Origin: Bacillota bacterium
GTDB lineage: Bacteria; Bacillota_G; Limnochordia; DTU010
Assembly (NCBI GenBank): GCA_012799255.1
Contig: JAAZLQ010000107.1
Span: 1-64,000, forward strand
Reading direction: 5' to 3'
DNA length: 64,000 bases
How positions within the stretch are numbered: the first letter of the stretch is position 1; each line of letters opens with the position of its first letter. The position numbers and the translations under genes are program-made. The notes under the pieces are model-generated. The model ran no database searches. It saw only the letters and a list, made by a program, of their open reading frames with translations, and was not told where the DNA came from. Positions 46,931 through 56,372 of the stretch are shown here, in pieces.

Positions 46931-48771
46931 AGAAGTCTAGCGAAACTGGTTACCAGCACACACAGGAAAATGCCCAGAATAGTAGGGAGTAGTGCCGACA
47001 CAAAAGTCCACTTTGTACTGCCAGTTTCCTTCCTAATAGTGAGTAAGGTAGTACCACAAGGCCAATGAAAGATGGCGAAAAGCATAAAATTGAGTGCAGT
47101 AAGCCAAGTCCATCCGTTGGCAAGTAAGATACTCTTAATAGCGGCCAGTCCCTGAACTTCCATCAACGCACCTGCAGATAAGTAACCCATGAAAATGATC
47201 GGGATCACGATTTCATTGGCCGGCAGACCTAAAATGAAGCCTAGGAGAATGACCCCATCTAGTCCCATCAAATTACCAAGGGGAGTAAGCCATTGTGCGA
47301 TGCGGGCTAACAAAGACAGTTCACCTATGGTCACATTGGCCAGAATCCAGGTGAGAGCCCCGCACGGTGCTGCCACAATCACTGCCCGCCAGAGAACTCT
47401 CAGGGTCCTGTCTAAAAAGGATCGTACCAAGACGGTACCGATCTGTGGACGACGATAGGGGGGGAGCTCCAAGATAAAGAAGGACGGTTCTCCTTGTAAA
47501 ATCGTGGAAGTGAGTAGTCTGGAGACTAGCAGTGTTGCTACCACACTGATCACCAGGGCTACCAGAACCACTACAGCAGCAAAGAACCCCTCTGACTTGC
47601 TACCAACTGCCGAACCAGCTACAATGGCTCCCATAACAATCAGCATGGGAAAGCGTCCGTTACAGGGGACAAAATTATTAGTTAAGGTGGCTACAAGACG
47701 CTCCCGAGGTGAGTCAATTATGCGGGTAGCAATTACTCCAGCGGCGTTGCAACCGAGCCCCATTGCCATTGTTAAAGCTTGTTTTCCGTGGGCGCCCGCC
47801 TTTTGAAAGAAACGGTCCAAATTAAAGGCGATGCGGGGAAGATAGCCAAAATCCTCTAATAGAGTAAAGAGAGGAAAGAAAATGGCCATGGGCGGTAGCA
47901 TGACCGATACCACCCAAGCAAGTCCCCGATACATACCCAACACCAGTAGCCCATGGATCCAAGATGGTCCACCTAAACGCAAAAAAAGCGTGGTTAAGTA
48001 GTCCTCAACTTTGAAGAAAAGAGTGGCCAAAATCTCCGAGGGATAATTGGCTCCCGAAATAGTGATCCACAGTACTAGGGCAAAGAGCCCCACCATAAGT
48101 GGCATACTGAACACGGGCGAGATGGCTAGGTTATCAAGGCGGGTTGTGAAGCTTGGACTTTGATTATTGCGTTTACTCACCACATTTTTGGCTATCTGCT
48201 CTGCCAGTGCATAAAGGGCGACAGCAGCATTGGCTCCATCGAGATCAAAGCCCTTTGGATCAGCCCTTAGAGTTCCCTTAACTACGCGGGCAATCGCATC
48301 TTTAAGTGCAGGTAAACCTTGGCCAGTGGTAGCTACGGTTGGCACAACTGGTACACCAAGTTCTTGTTCGAGTTTATGGACATCAAGGTGAAGGCCTGCA
48401 CGTATTGCTTCATCAATCAGGTTAAGACAAATGATAACTCTGGGGGCAACTTGGGAAACTTGTAGTACTAGGCTCAAGTTCCGTTCTAGGCACGTGGCAT
48501 CTACCACAATCACAATTACATCTGGTTCCCCTGATCTAATATATTCCCCCGCAACCTCTTCTTCCGGAGAAGATGCAGACAAGGAGTAAGTCCCGGGTAA
48601 ATCAATCACGTCAAAAGTTTGGCCCTGAAAAACATAACTTCCTTTACTTAGCAAGACAGTCTTACCCGGCCAATTACCGGTATGTTGTTTGAGGCCTGTA
48701 AGGGCATTAAAGACGGTACTTTTTCCTGTATTAGGGTTACCGGCTAGGGCGATCAGTGGTGCTGAGGTCAT
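46921..48771 (-). CDS. feoB: FeoB, ferrous iron transporter
   Basis: 616 residues from the ATG at 48771, eight bases after GGGAGG. The N-terminal G domain has G1 GNPNTGKS, G3 DLPGT and G4 NLID. A helical spacer and a membrane domain with two Gate repeats follow (GLGCNAAGV and NFVPCNGRFP are conserved). It imports Fe2+ across the cytoplasmic membrane. It is shorter than E. coli FeoB (773). No FeoC is seen. The feoA gene lies five bases upstream. Confidence 0.96.
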   Translation of the reverse strand: MTSAPLIALAGNPNTGKSTVFNALTGLKQHTGNWPGKTVLLSKGSYVFQGQTFDVIDLPGTYSLSASSPEEEVAGEYIRSGEPDVIVIVVDATCLERNLSLVLQVSQVAPRVIICLNLIDEAIRAGLHLDVHKLEQELGVPVVPTVATTGQGLPALKDAIARVVKGTLRADPKGFDLDGANAAVALYALAEQIAKNVVSKRNNQSPSFTTRLDNLAISPVFSMPLMVGLFALVLWITISGANYPSEILATLFFKVEDYLTTLFLRLGGPSWIHGLLVLGMYRGLAWVVSVMLPPMAIFFPLFTLLEDFGYLPRIAFNLDRFFQKAGAHGKQALTMAMGLGCNAAGVIATRIIDSPRERLVATLTNNFVPCNGRFPMLIVMGAIVAGSAVGSKSEGFFAAVVVLVALVISVVATLLVSRLLTSTILQGEPSFFILELPPYRRPQIGTVLVRSFLDRTLRVLWRAVIVAAPCGALTWILANVTIGELSLLARIAQWLTPLGNLMGLDGVILLGFILGLPANEIVIPIIFMGYLSAGALMEVQGLAAIKSILLANGWTWLTALNFMLFAIFHWPCGTTLLTIRKETGSTKWTFVSALLPTILGIFLCVLVTSFARLLGL

Positions 48772-48776
48772 CTGGT

Positions 48777-49007
48777 TCACCTCCCAAGGGGTGTGATTAG
48801 TACCGTACGGGCAGTAGAGAGACGTAGTGCTAGAACTGTACCGCGGATAAGATATGCCATAGGATCCCCTCCGCTGCTCGCAAAGCGAGCCTCAATCCGA
48901 GTTTGAGGTACTAAACCCAAATCCAATAGCCGTTGTAACAAGACCCCTTCTGCAGTGATTGTTTCAATGATTCCTGACTCGCCAGGTAGTAAATCGGCCA
49001 AAGTCAC
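48777..49007 (-). CDS. feoA: FeoA, ferrous iron transport accessory protein
   Basis: 76 residues with an SH3-like fold pattern. LLQRLLDLGLVPQTRIEAR and a C-terminal ALRLSTARTVLI are conserved in FeoA. It supports FeoB activity. The start is GTG at 49007, eight bases after AAAGGAA. Confidence 0.93.
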   Translation of the reverse strand: MTLADLLPGESGIIETITAEGVLLQRLLDLGLVPQTRIEARFASSGGDPMAYLIRGTVLALRLSTARTVLITPLGR

Positions 49008-49139
49008 GAAACCACTTCCTTTCAGGGATTCACTTTACTAGACTATGAAAGAGGTTTCTATTTGTGCTATGGGGAAGAACAGGGTTTTTTGAATGAGAGA
49101 GAGAATATAGCAAGCCAAGAGATGGAGAGGAAGAGTCGT

Positions 49140-49751
49140 ATGGATTTAAGCGTGCTAAAAGAGCAGGCGTGGCAAAACATGGGAAAACGATATTCACATC
49201 CCGATCGCGAACCAGGTTATGCCTTTTATCATGGTCAGCGAGTGGGGAAAATTGCCCTGCAACTGAGAGAACTCATTTTCCCAGGAGAAGAGGACTTTGA
49301 TGATGTGATCTTAGTTGGTGCGTGGTTTCATGATGTGGGAAAGGGTATCGAACCACACTGGGAGTACGGTGCACTGATTTGTGAACAACTCCTCTGCAAC
49401 TATTGCGCGCCGCTCCAATTAGAGCAGATTACAGAGATTGTTCGAGGACACACTCTCCGTAAACAGAAGGAATACCCCCATTATGTGAAGCTGGTGCAGG
49501 ACGCGGATATTCTGGATCATTTTGGAAGTCAAGAAATTTGGCTCAATTTCTGGCATAGTGCTTACCGGAGGCAAGCGCTAGAACACTCTTTGCAGTTCTA
49601 CTCTGACCACTATGTGGAGCATGTGGAAAAGGTGCGCGGTCTGCTAAACTACGAACAATCGGTAGAGTATTTTGACGAGAAAGACAGCTTTGTTCGGGAG
49701 TTTGTTGAACGTTTTCGGAGGGAAGGTTCTGGGGAGTTGATTGGAAGATAA
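49140..49751 (+). CDS. HD-domain phosphohydrolase
   Basis: 203 residues. HD metal-binding residues are visible in order: YHGQRVGKIA, WFHDVGKG (the HD pair), a downstream His in RGHTLRK, and Asp in LVQDADILDHFG. The family cleaves phosphoester bonds of nucleotides or signalling molecules; the substrate is unknown. The ATG at 49140 is preferred because of GGAGAGGAAG upstream; the frame is open back to 49062 and ATG 49122 is possible. It converges on veg. Confidence 0.83.
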   Translation: MDLSVLKEQAWQNMGKRYSHPDREPGYAFYHGQRVGKIALQLRELIFPGEEDFDDVILVGAWFHDVGKGIEPHWEYGALICEQLLCNYCAPLQLEQITEIVRGHTLRKQKEYPHYVKLVQDADILDHFGSQEIWLNFWHSAYRRQALEHSLQFYSDHYVEHVEKVRGLLNYEQSVEYFDEKDSFVREFVERFRREGSGELIGR

Positions 49752-49786
49752 AAAAAGGCCGAGGAGGTGGGCCCCCTTGGCCTTTT
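49751..49786. terminator. Bidirectional terminator between the HD gene and veg
   Basis: AAAAGGCC (49753-49760) pairs with GGCCTTTT (49779-49786), with extra inner GC pairs. Confidence 0.75.
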
Positions 49787-49809
49787 CCGGGAGGAAAAAA
49801 CTATAGAAG

Positions 49810-50073
49810 CTAGTGTGATCCTACGCGTTCATCGTCGATGGTAATCTGGACTGTCTCTGTGAGAACATCCGCATAAGTATACGAGCGACGACGGACTGCG
49901 TTAGATTGATCCAAATCTACAACAAACAGTTTAGGGTATGTTTCTACTAAAATACCTTCGGATTCTAGATAACGACGACGCCCTTTGCTAGCTCGAATAA
50001 AGACTTTTTTGCCTAGATTTGCTTCTAGATGGTGTTTGATATCTTCGATGGTGGTCTGTTTTTCTACGGCCAT
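49810..50073 (-). CDS. veg: Veg family protein (biofilm formation stimulator)
   Basis: 87 residues. LGKKVFIRASKGRRRYLESEGILVETYPKLFVV-type sequence and RSYTYADVLTETVQI match Bacillus Veg (NLGKRLTLKANGGRRK, GILAETYPSVFVIQLDQ, YSYADILTETVEL). Veg promotes expression of biofilm matrix genes in B. subtilis through an unresolved mechanism. The ATG at 50073 follows AAGGGG. Its leader carries a c-di-AMP riboswitch and terminator, so expression should fall when c-di-AMP is high. Confidence 0.92.
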   Translation of the reverse strand: MAVEKQTTIEDIKHHLEANLGKKVFIRASKGRRRYLESEGILVETYPKLFVVDLDQSNAVRRRSYTYADVLTETVQITIDDERVGSH

Positions 50074-50105
50074 TGACTGTCAACCCCTTCTAGTGTAGTG
50101 GAATT

Positions 50106-50154
50106 AAAAAAAGCGCAGAACGTTTAGGACGTTAATCTAAACGTTAGTGCGCTT
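50106..50154 (-). terminator. Riboswitch-controlled terminator before veg
   Basis: GCGCA-AACGTTTAG pairs with CTAAACGTT-TGCGC (plus 50113-50127 with 50137-50152), followed on the minus strand by seven T residues. It lies between the ydaO-type aptamer and veg. Confidence 0.92.
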
Positions 50155-50290
50155 GGCGTACTCCTACGAGGTTAGCTGACGGATTCGGGCACCCAAGTTG
50201 CCCTTCCTGAGAATTCAGGATTCACCCCACGATATCGGTTCCCCCGCTGTCACAAATCATGATATTCGGAGATCTTGGCGTTTCGTATGA
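50155..50290 (-). promoter_or_regulatory. c-di-AMP riboswitch (ydaO/yuaA type)
   Basis: Read on the minus strand, the conserved blocks occur in the known order: GACAGCGGGGGAACC, GGGGTGAATCC, AGGGCAACTTGGGTGCCCG, AATCCGTCAGCTAACCTCG and TAGG. These match the ydaO-yuaA consensus that binds two c-di-AMP molecules. Ligand binding usually favours the downstream terminator (an off switch), and such a terminator follows directly. The next gene on this strand is veg; the divergent neighbours are trkA-trkH. Confidence 0.93.
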
Positions 50291-50334
50291 GCTTCATTCT
50301 AGTGAATATGTTCATTACAAAACGATGCATCTAT

Positions 50335-50364
50335 ATTATAGCATGCAAATAATGAATAAGTCAA
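50335..50364 (-). promoter_or_regulatory. Sigma-A promoter of the riboswitch-veg transcript
   Basis: On the minus strand TTGACT (plus 50359-50364), an 18-base spacer and TATAAT (50335-50340), placing the transcript start about 45 bases before the aptamer. Confidence 0.75.
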
Positions 50365-50398
50365 GACGAAATTTTGATACCTATAGGGGGTATTTCGT

Positions 50399-51805
50399 TT
50401 GAATATTATTATTATAGGGATGGGCAAACTAGGTTATAAGCTAGCCGAGACACTTGCTGATGAACAGAACAATATTACAGTAGTGGACCAAAACGAAGCG
50501 GCTCTGACCAGGGTAACCAGCCGCCTTGACGTTTTGGCTGTAAAGGGAAATGGTGCTCAGCTAAAACTACTAGAAGACCTGGATATGCAGCAAACAGACC
50601 TTGTGGTGGCAGTCACTAGTAGTGATGAGACTAATGTCTTGATCTGTCTTTTAGCTAAGCAATTGGGCTGTAAGCGCGTAGTGGCCCGGGTGCGAAGTCC
50701 AGAGTATGCTAATCAGCTGGATTTTCTACAGAAGCACCTGGACTTGGATTTCATTACAAATCCTGAGTTTGACACTGCGGTTGATGTGGCCCGCTATATT
50801 CTGAGGGGCTATACAGCGCATGTGGAGTCCTTTGCGGAAGGTAAGGTTGGTCTGTTCGAAGTTTCATTGCAGGCTTTACCTCAACTGGTGGGACAAACCT
50901 TAAAGGAGATTGATCTTTTTGAGCAGATTTTGGTTGCCGCACTCTATCGCGATGGGCAGGTGATCATTCCCTCAGGGTCAACCAGTCTGCAAGAAGAGGA
51001 TGTTCTTCATCTAATAGGCCGGAGGGAAACTGTCACTTCTTTTATCCGGGAACGTTCTCTGGCCGGTGACAGACACGTCACCAAGCGAGTTATGATTTTA
51101 GGCGGAAGCAGGTCTTGTCTATATTTGGCCCAGCGTCTCTTGGCCCATGGTTTGAGTGTTAAGGTTGTTGAGCAAAATGAAGAACGCTGCAATTACTTAG
51201 CTGAAAATCTGCAGGGCGCTCTGGTGATTTGTGGAGACTGTACGGATTTAGAATTGCTGCAGGATGAGGGTCTAGCGGAAATGGATGCCTTGGTTTCCCT
51301 CACAGGCAATGATGAGGAGAACTTAATGTTGTCGTTGCTCGGCAAACAGCAGGGAGTTGCCAAGGTAGTGGCCAAGGTGAGTCGGTCGAACTTCGTACCA
51401 ATTATCGAGCAGTTAGGTATAGACCGGGCAGTTAATCCTGTTTTGATCTCTGCGGGAGAGATTTCCCGTTTTATCCAAGGTGGTCAGATTGCATCCCTGT
51501 CACTTCTATTTGGGGGGCAAGCAGAGGTGTTAGAGATCATCGTACCAGATGATGCTCCCATTATCGGACACTCTTTGGCTCAAGCTCAAATCCCCCAAGG
51601 TGTGATTATTGGATCCGTCGTCAGGGCGGGTAAGGTGATTATACCTAATGGTAGTTCAACCATTGAAGCAAATGACCGAGTGATAGCTTTTTGCTTACAT
51701 AGTGAAATTGCTGAGTTGAACAAGCTTTTTTATCCGAAGCGAAGGGGGATGTGGCATGAGCTTTGGGCTGGTCTCAAGGGTCCTCGGAAACCTCCTACTG
51801 ATTGA
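50399..51805 (+). CDS. trkA: TrkA, regulatory subunit of potassium uptake
   Basis: 468 residues with two tandem RCK units. The first Rossmann domain starts with IIIIGMGKLGYKLAE (NAD-binding GxGxxG), its RCK_C near 140-215, then a second Rossmann domain (VMILGGSRS, lacking the classic second Gly) and a second RCK_C (about 370-455). It gates TrkH according to nucleotide binding; RCK_C domains bind c-di-AMP in related proteins. The start is TTG at 50399, eight bases after GGGGG. It overlaps trkH by 50 bases. Confidence 0.95.
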   Translation: MNIIIIGMGKLGYKLAETLADEQNNITVVDQNEAALTRVTSRLDVLAVKGNGAQLKLLEDLDMQQTDLVVAVTSSDETNVLICLLAKQLGCKRVVARVRSPEYANQLDFLQKHLDLDFITNPEFDTAVDVARYILRGYTAHVESFAEGKVGLFEVSLQALPQLVGQTLKEIDLFEQILVAALYRDGQVIIPSGSTSLQEEDVLHLIGRRETVTSFIRERSLAGDRHVTKRVMILGGSRSCLYLAQRLLAHGLSVKVVEQNEERCNYLAENLQGALVICGDCTDLELLQDEGLAEMDALVSLTGNDEENLMLSLLGKQQGVAKVVAKVSRSNFVPIIEQLGIDRAVNPVLISAGEISRFIQGGQIASLSLLFGGQAEVLEIIVPDDAPIIGHSLAQAQIPQGVIIGSVVRAGKVIIPNGSSTIEANDRVIAFCLHSEIAELNKLFYPKRRGMWHELWAGLKGPRKPPTD

Positions 51806-53207
51806 AGCAACTGTGCTCTCAATCCCCTTAGCTGTCTCTTTGCATTATCGGGAACAGCAATCCATGATGGCTTTTTTGCTATCCATGGGTATAGCAGGGC
51901 TCTTTGGATTATTTCTTTCCAATATACAGGTTAAGTCTTCGCGTCTACGAGTAAGAGAAGCTTTGTTAATCGTAACCTTAGGCTGGGTTGTTGCCTCCAT
52001 ATTTGGATCTCTTCCATTCGTGTTATCGGGTAGTGTTGCATCTTTTGTGGATGGATTCTTTGAAACGGTTTCTGGTTTGACAACAACTGGATTCACGATT
52101 GTTAACCATGTAGAGTCGCTATCGAAGGGGATTATGCTTTGGCGCTCATTGCTACACTGGTTGGGAGGGATGGGAATCTTGGTTCTGTCCCTAGCCATCT
52201 TACCTACCTTAGGGGTGGCAGGATTTCAAGTTTTCAGGGCAGAGAGCCCAGGACCGGCTCCAGAAAAATTCACTCCTCGAGTTGCCGCTACCAGCAAGAT
52301 TTTATACACAATTTATGTGACTTTCACGATTGTACAGATCTTAGTGATGCATGTGGCAGGGTTGTCTTGGTTTGACAGCTTTCTATTATCTTTTAGTACG
52401 GTTGGCACAGGTGGTTTTGCGCCATATAACGATAGCTTAGCTCGATACAGTTCCAATAATCTACTTTTTTACTCCATCGCAGTTGGTATGATCCTTTCCG
52501 GCGTCAACTTTTCACTCTACTACGATCTCGGGAAGCGTCGCTGGAAACAAGTGATAAACAACGCAGAACTCCGGTTGTATCTCGCCATCCTAGCAGTTAG
52601 CGTCTTGGCGATTGCTTTAAACTTGTATAGGACTGTCTACACCAGTGGTGCGGAGACCTTGAAGCAAGCGCTATTTCATGTAAGTTCTGTCATGACCACG
52701 ACGGGTTTTTCTGCTACTGATTTCGATTTATGGCCTTCTTTTAGCAAAGGTATCTTGTTTGCTTTGATGTTTGTGGGGGGAAGTGCAGGTTCTACAAGCG
52801 GCTCGGTGAAAGTAATTCGTCTTTTGGTCGCCAGCAAGGTTGTGAAACGGGAAATAGCCAAAACTTTGCACCCTCAGGTAGCTACTCCTATTGTCATTAA
52901 TGGCCGGGTTGTAAAATCAGAAGTTGTGCAAGGAGTAGTCAGCTTTTATCTTCTTTATTTCGCGGTATTCATTGTCGGTTCATTGTTAATCAGTCTAGAG
53001 GGGTTAGATCTCTTCAGCTCAATGGGAGCAGTTGCGGCCTCCTTAGGTAATATCGGGCTTGGTTTTGGACAAGTTGGACCAACTGGCTCATTTGCCCTTT
53101 TTAGTCCAGTAGGCAAACTGTTTCTCTCGTTTCTCATGCTCTTAGGGCGCCTTGAATTGTTTACACTTTTGGCGGTGTTAAACCCGCGGTTTTGGCGAGA
53201 ATATTGA
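51756..53207 (+). CDS. trkH: TrkH, potassium uptake channel subunit
   Basis: 483 residues with ten or more hydrophobic segments and four pore loops with filter-like sequences: TVSGLTTTGF, STVGTGGFAPYN, SSVMTTTGFSATD and AASLGNIGLGFG. It imports K+ across the inner membrane with TrkA. The ATG at 51756 follows GGGGG and lies within the end of trkA, indicating coupled translation. Confidence 0.95.
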   Translation: MSFGLVSRVLGNLLLIEATVLSIPLAVSLHYREQQSMMAFLLSMGIAGLFGLFLSNIQVKSSRLRVREALLIVTLGWVVASIFGSLPFVLSGSVASFVDGFFETVSGLTTTGFTIVNHVESLSKGIMLWRSLLHWLGGMGILVLSLAILPTLGVAGFQVFRAESPGPAPEKFTPRVAATSKILYTIYVTFTIVQILVMHVAGLSWFDSFLLSFSTVGTGGFAPYNDSLARYSSNNLLFYSIAVGMILSGVNFSLYYDLGKRRWKQVINNAELRLYLAILAVSVLAIALNLYRTVYTSGAETLKQALFHVSSVMTTTGFSATDFDLWPSFSKGILFALMFVGGSAGSTSGSVKVIRLLVASKVVKREIAKTLHPQVATPIVINGRVVKSEVVQGVVSFYLLYFAVFIVGSLLISLEGLDLFSSMGAVAASLGNIGLGFGQVGPTGSFALFSPVGKLFLSFLMLLGRLELFTLLAVLNPRFWREY

Positions 53208-53279
53208 GGTGCCCAAGAATTGTCTAGCCCGATCGAAAAATCTAAGGAGCTCATTACTACATGGTGAGGAGAGAAGACG

Positions 53280-55235
53280 ATGAAAAAAGCGATACTAGCG
53301 GTTGTGATCCTTCTCCTTGGCGTTGGAGGAGTTTTCATCTGGCAATTTGTGCAAAAGGATCCTGCCGATGTGGCGAGGGCATTCTTGGAGCAGGTGGTTA
53401 ACCAAGAATTTGTGGGTGTTTCAGACTACTTTTCTGAAGAACCCCATCCCTCAGATGCAGAGCTAAGCTATGCGTTTCGCCAGTTAAGTCAGGCTTTTGC
53501 CCTTTCCGAAATAAACCTAACCAATTTTGACCTTCTTTCCAAAGGGAACAAGGAGGCCGTCTTTGCTTTTGAGTTGGACTATCTCAGCTCTGATTTCGAA
53601 TCAGTCCAAGTTCAAAGTAGCCTAAACTTAAAACGCGAAGGTTATTTTGACGAGTGGAAGATTGAATGGAGGGATAACCTGCCCCTACCCACGAGCGGCC
53701 TTGCTGCCACTTACACTAGGGTGCGCCTCGAGCCACAGCGTGGTGAGATTGTTGATAGCAAGGGTCAAATCCTGGCCGGTGCAGGCAGTCTGGTGACGGT
53801 GGGGGTGCAACCTGATCGGATTTCAGATCCTGACAGGTTACTTGATGCACTCCAAACTGAGCTGGGTCTTAATCCCGAACATGTGACTAGTCAGTATAGT
53901 GCTCCAGGTGTACAGGGCCATTGGTTTGTGCCCTTGACCACTCTATCTGAAGCGGAGTATACCAGAGTGGATCCCATTTTGCGTCCGATTCCGGGAGTGT
54001 TCTTCCGCAGAATAGATGCACGATCCTATCCACAGGGTTCTATTTTTGGCCATCTTACCGGATACTTGGGTGAAGTGACTAGCGAGATGCTCCAAGCTTA
54101 TCCAGAAAGAGATTATGTGAGCGGTGAAATTGTGGGACGGGCTGGACTTGAGAGCAGTCGGGACGATGTACTCAGGGGTAGACCGGGGTATCGCTTCTCT
54201 GTTATGGAAGGGACAGCTTCCACACTGCTTAGGGAAAAACCGGTAATACCAGGGGCCAATGTGGAACTTACCATCGATAGCTATATGCAAGAACTTGCCT
54301 ATGAGATCTTAGGAGATCGTACCGGTGCTTTGGTTGTACTGAATGCAGAAACTGGCGAAATTTTGGCCCTAGCTTCGACCCCCAGCTATGATCCGAACGA
54401 GTTCATTGGCGGGATCAGCGCGAGACGCTGGCAGGAGCTGAGTTCAGATCCAGATAGGCCCATGTTTAACCGGGCTTTACAGGGACTTTATCCACCAGGT
54501 TCTGTGTTTAAAGTGGTTACTGTGGCAGCTGCTCTAGATCAGGATTTATATGAACCTTCTAGCCCCTTCGTGGATAGCGGACAGCTCACAGTTCAGGGAA
54601 ATATTATCCGCAACTTTCAAGGACAGGTTTTTGGTGAACATGACTTGCATCAGGCTTTGGTTGATTCAGTAAACACAACTATCGCCCAAGTTGGTTTAGA
54701 ATTAGGAGCTTCGCGCCTTGAAGAGTACTTTACTCGATTTAAGCTCAACGAGGCTTATCGTTTGGGATTACCCATGTCCAGTGGACAAGTGGGAAGTCCT
54801 GCTCGCAGCAGGGTTGCACTGGCTTGGTCAGCTATTGGTCAGGATCAAGTGCTCTTAACTCCGCTCCATTTGGCCCAGGTCTTCAGCGTTTTTGCCAATG
54901 ATGGGTATCTTCCTCCAATTCACTTAGTAAAAGGGGAAGAACTCGGTGATGCTCATGCTGTGCTACAGACTGAGACGGTGGACCTGGTCAATGTTATGCT
55001 CCAAGATGTGGTCCAGCATGGTACTGGAACTCAGGCTCAGGTGCCCGGGTTGACGATTTACGGAAAAACGGGAACTGCTGAGACAGTGGGCAGTGGTACT
55101 CATGCTTGGTTTGCCGGTCACACTCAGTTACCTACGGGAGAAAAAATAGCTTTTGCCCTCTTAGTGGAAGAGGGTGGGGTAGGCGGTCAGACGGCTGCTC
55201 CTCTAGTTAGAAATTATTTGTCGAGGTTATTCTAG
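53280..55235 (+). CDS. Class B penicillin-binding protein with NTF2-like N-terminal domain
   Basis: 651 residues. One N-terminal membrane anchor (about 4-22), an NTF2-like domain (about 28-135, MecA_N type), a PBP dimer region (about 150-310) and a transpeptidase domain with SxxK at Ser408-Lys411, SVN at 463-465 and KTG at 596-598. It cross-links peptidoglycan at the outer face of the inner membrane. The architecture is that of B. subtilis PBP3 and PBP2a of staphylococci, a group with low beta-lactam affinity. No resistance regulator is adjacent. Confidence 0.93.
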   Translation: MKKAILAVVILLLGVGGVFIWQFVQKDPADVARAFLEQVVNQEFVGVSDYFSEEPHPSDAELSYAFRQLSQAFALSEINLTNFDLLSKGNKEAVFAFELDYLSSDFESVQVQSSLNLKREGYFDEWKIEWRDNLPLPTSGLAATYTRVRLEPQRGEIVDSKGQILAGAGSLVTVGVQPDRISDPDRLLDALQTELGLNPEHVTSQYSAPGVQGHWFVPLTTLSEAEYTRVDPILRPIPGVFFRRIDARSYPQGSIFGHLTGYLGEVTSEMLQAYPERDYVSGEIVGRAGLESSRDDVLRGRPGYRFSVMEGTASTLLREKPVIPGANVELTIDSYMQELAYEILGDRTGALVVLNAETGEILALASTPSYDPNEFIGGISARRWQELSSDPDRPMFNRALQGLYPPGSVFKVVTVAAALDQDLYEPSSPFVDSGQLTVQGNIIRNFQGQVFGEHDLHQALVDSVNTTIAQVGLELGASRLEEYFTRFKLNEAYRLGLPMSSGQVGSPARSRVALAWSAIGQDQVLLTPLHLAQVFSVFANDGYLPPIHLVKGEELGDAHAVLQTETVDLVNVMLQDVVQHGTGTQAQVPGLTIYGKTGTAETVGSGTHAWFAGHTQLPTGEKIAFALLVEEGGVGGQTAAPLVRNYLSRLF

Positions 55236-55319
55236 TTCTTAGAATTTTCGGACTCTTTGGAAGGAGATCGAAACCCCAGTAGAGAAGAATAGCCCGGTGG
55301 ATGAAGGCGGGTTTATTTA

Positions 55320-56372
55320 ATGCGAAGAAAATGGATTGTGTTTTCCCTTATTGTCTTGCTACTAAGTACAGCATTAGGCTCTGCTTTTGCTTCAGAAGGA
55401 CTGCAGGTACATTACTTAGATGTGGGGCAAGCGGAGTCAACTGTACTGATGGGCCAAGGATTTACTATTCTGATAGATGCTGGTGATCGTGGCGAGACAG
55501 ATGTCCTTTATCATCTACACAGACTGGGCATTGAGACAATTGACTTGCTCATCCTTACCCATCCCCACGCGGACCATATTGGTCAAGCCGCCCAGATTCT
55601 GGACAGTTTTGCGGTCCGTGAGGTGTGGATGTCGGGCTATGAACACTATACAGTCTTGTTTGAAACAGTATTAGATGCAATTTTGGATTCGGATGCGGAC
55701 TATTATGAACCGCGAGCGGGTGAGAAGTTTAGCTTTGGTCAGTTGAACTTGGAGATTGTGAACCCAACAGAAATCGGAAGTGATCTTCATGACACTTGCA
55801 TCATGGTTCGGGCGGTTTATGGGGACATCGCCTTTTTGTTTACAGGGGATGCGGAAAGGAAGACGGAAACAAAGCTAAGCAGGATGGGAGTTCCTTTGAA
55901 GGCACAGATCCTCCAGCTAGGTCATCATGGGTCCCGTACGTCCTCCTCCTTGGACTTTCTTTTGGATGTGGATCCTGAGGTTGTCATCTATTCGGCAGGC
56001 GTGGGTAATGACTATGGACATCCCCATCCAGAAGTGATTAATCGTCTGAAAATATTGAAAGTTCCTGTGTACGGAACAGATCGGTATGGTACCATTGTGG
56101 TGAACACGGATGGCACAAACTACAGTATAGAAGTGTCGAAGTTGGGCGAAATCAAACATTTTTGCGTAGATATTAATACTGCCTCGGTCGAAGAACTCCA
56201 GCGTATTATTCATATTGGCCCTGCCTTGGCCCAAGAAATTGTGCGACAGCGGGAGATTCATCCGTTTAAGAGTATTGAGGAGTTAAAAAGAGTATCAGGT
56301 ATTGGTGAGAAGAGATTAGCGGACATAAAGTCTGAGGGTCTAGCCTGTGTTAAAGGAGTGGTGGAGAATTAA
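55320..56372 (+). CDS. Exported ComEC-like metallo-beta-lactamase domain fused to helix-hairpin-helix
   Basis: 350 residues. A signal peptide ends near SAFAS. The metallo-beta-lactamase fold (about 25-270) has THPHADHIG and GHHGSRTSSS, the layout of the ComEC nuclease domain. A C-terminal pair of helix-hairpin-helix motifs (about 285-345, DINTASVEELQRI and VSGIGEKRLADI) is that of ComEA. It could bind and cut DNA outside the cytoplasm. The membrane channel part of ComEC is absent. The next gene overlaps its 3' end. Confidence 0.88.
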   Translation: MRRKWIVFSLIVLLLSTALGSAFASEGLQVHYLDVGQAESTVLMGQGFTILIDAGDRGETDVLYHLHRLGIETIDLLILTHPHADHIGQAAQILDSFAVREVWMSGYEHYTVLFETVLDAILDSDADYYEPRAGEKFSFGQLNLEIVNPTEIGSDLHDTCIMVRAVYGDIAFLFTGDAERKTETKLSRMGVPLKAQILQLGHHGSRTSSSLDFLLDVDPEVVIYSAGVGNDYGHPHPEVINRLKILKVPVYGTDRYGTIVVNTDGTNYSIEVSKLGEIKHFCVDINTASVEELQRIIHIGPALAQEIVRQREIHPFKSIEELKRVSGIGEKRLADIKSEGLACVKGVVEN

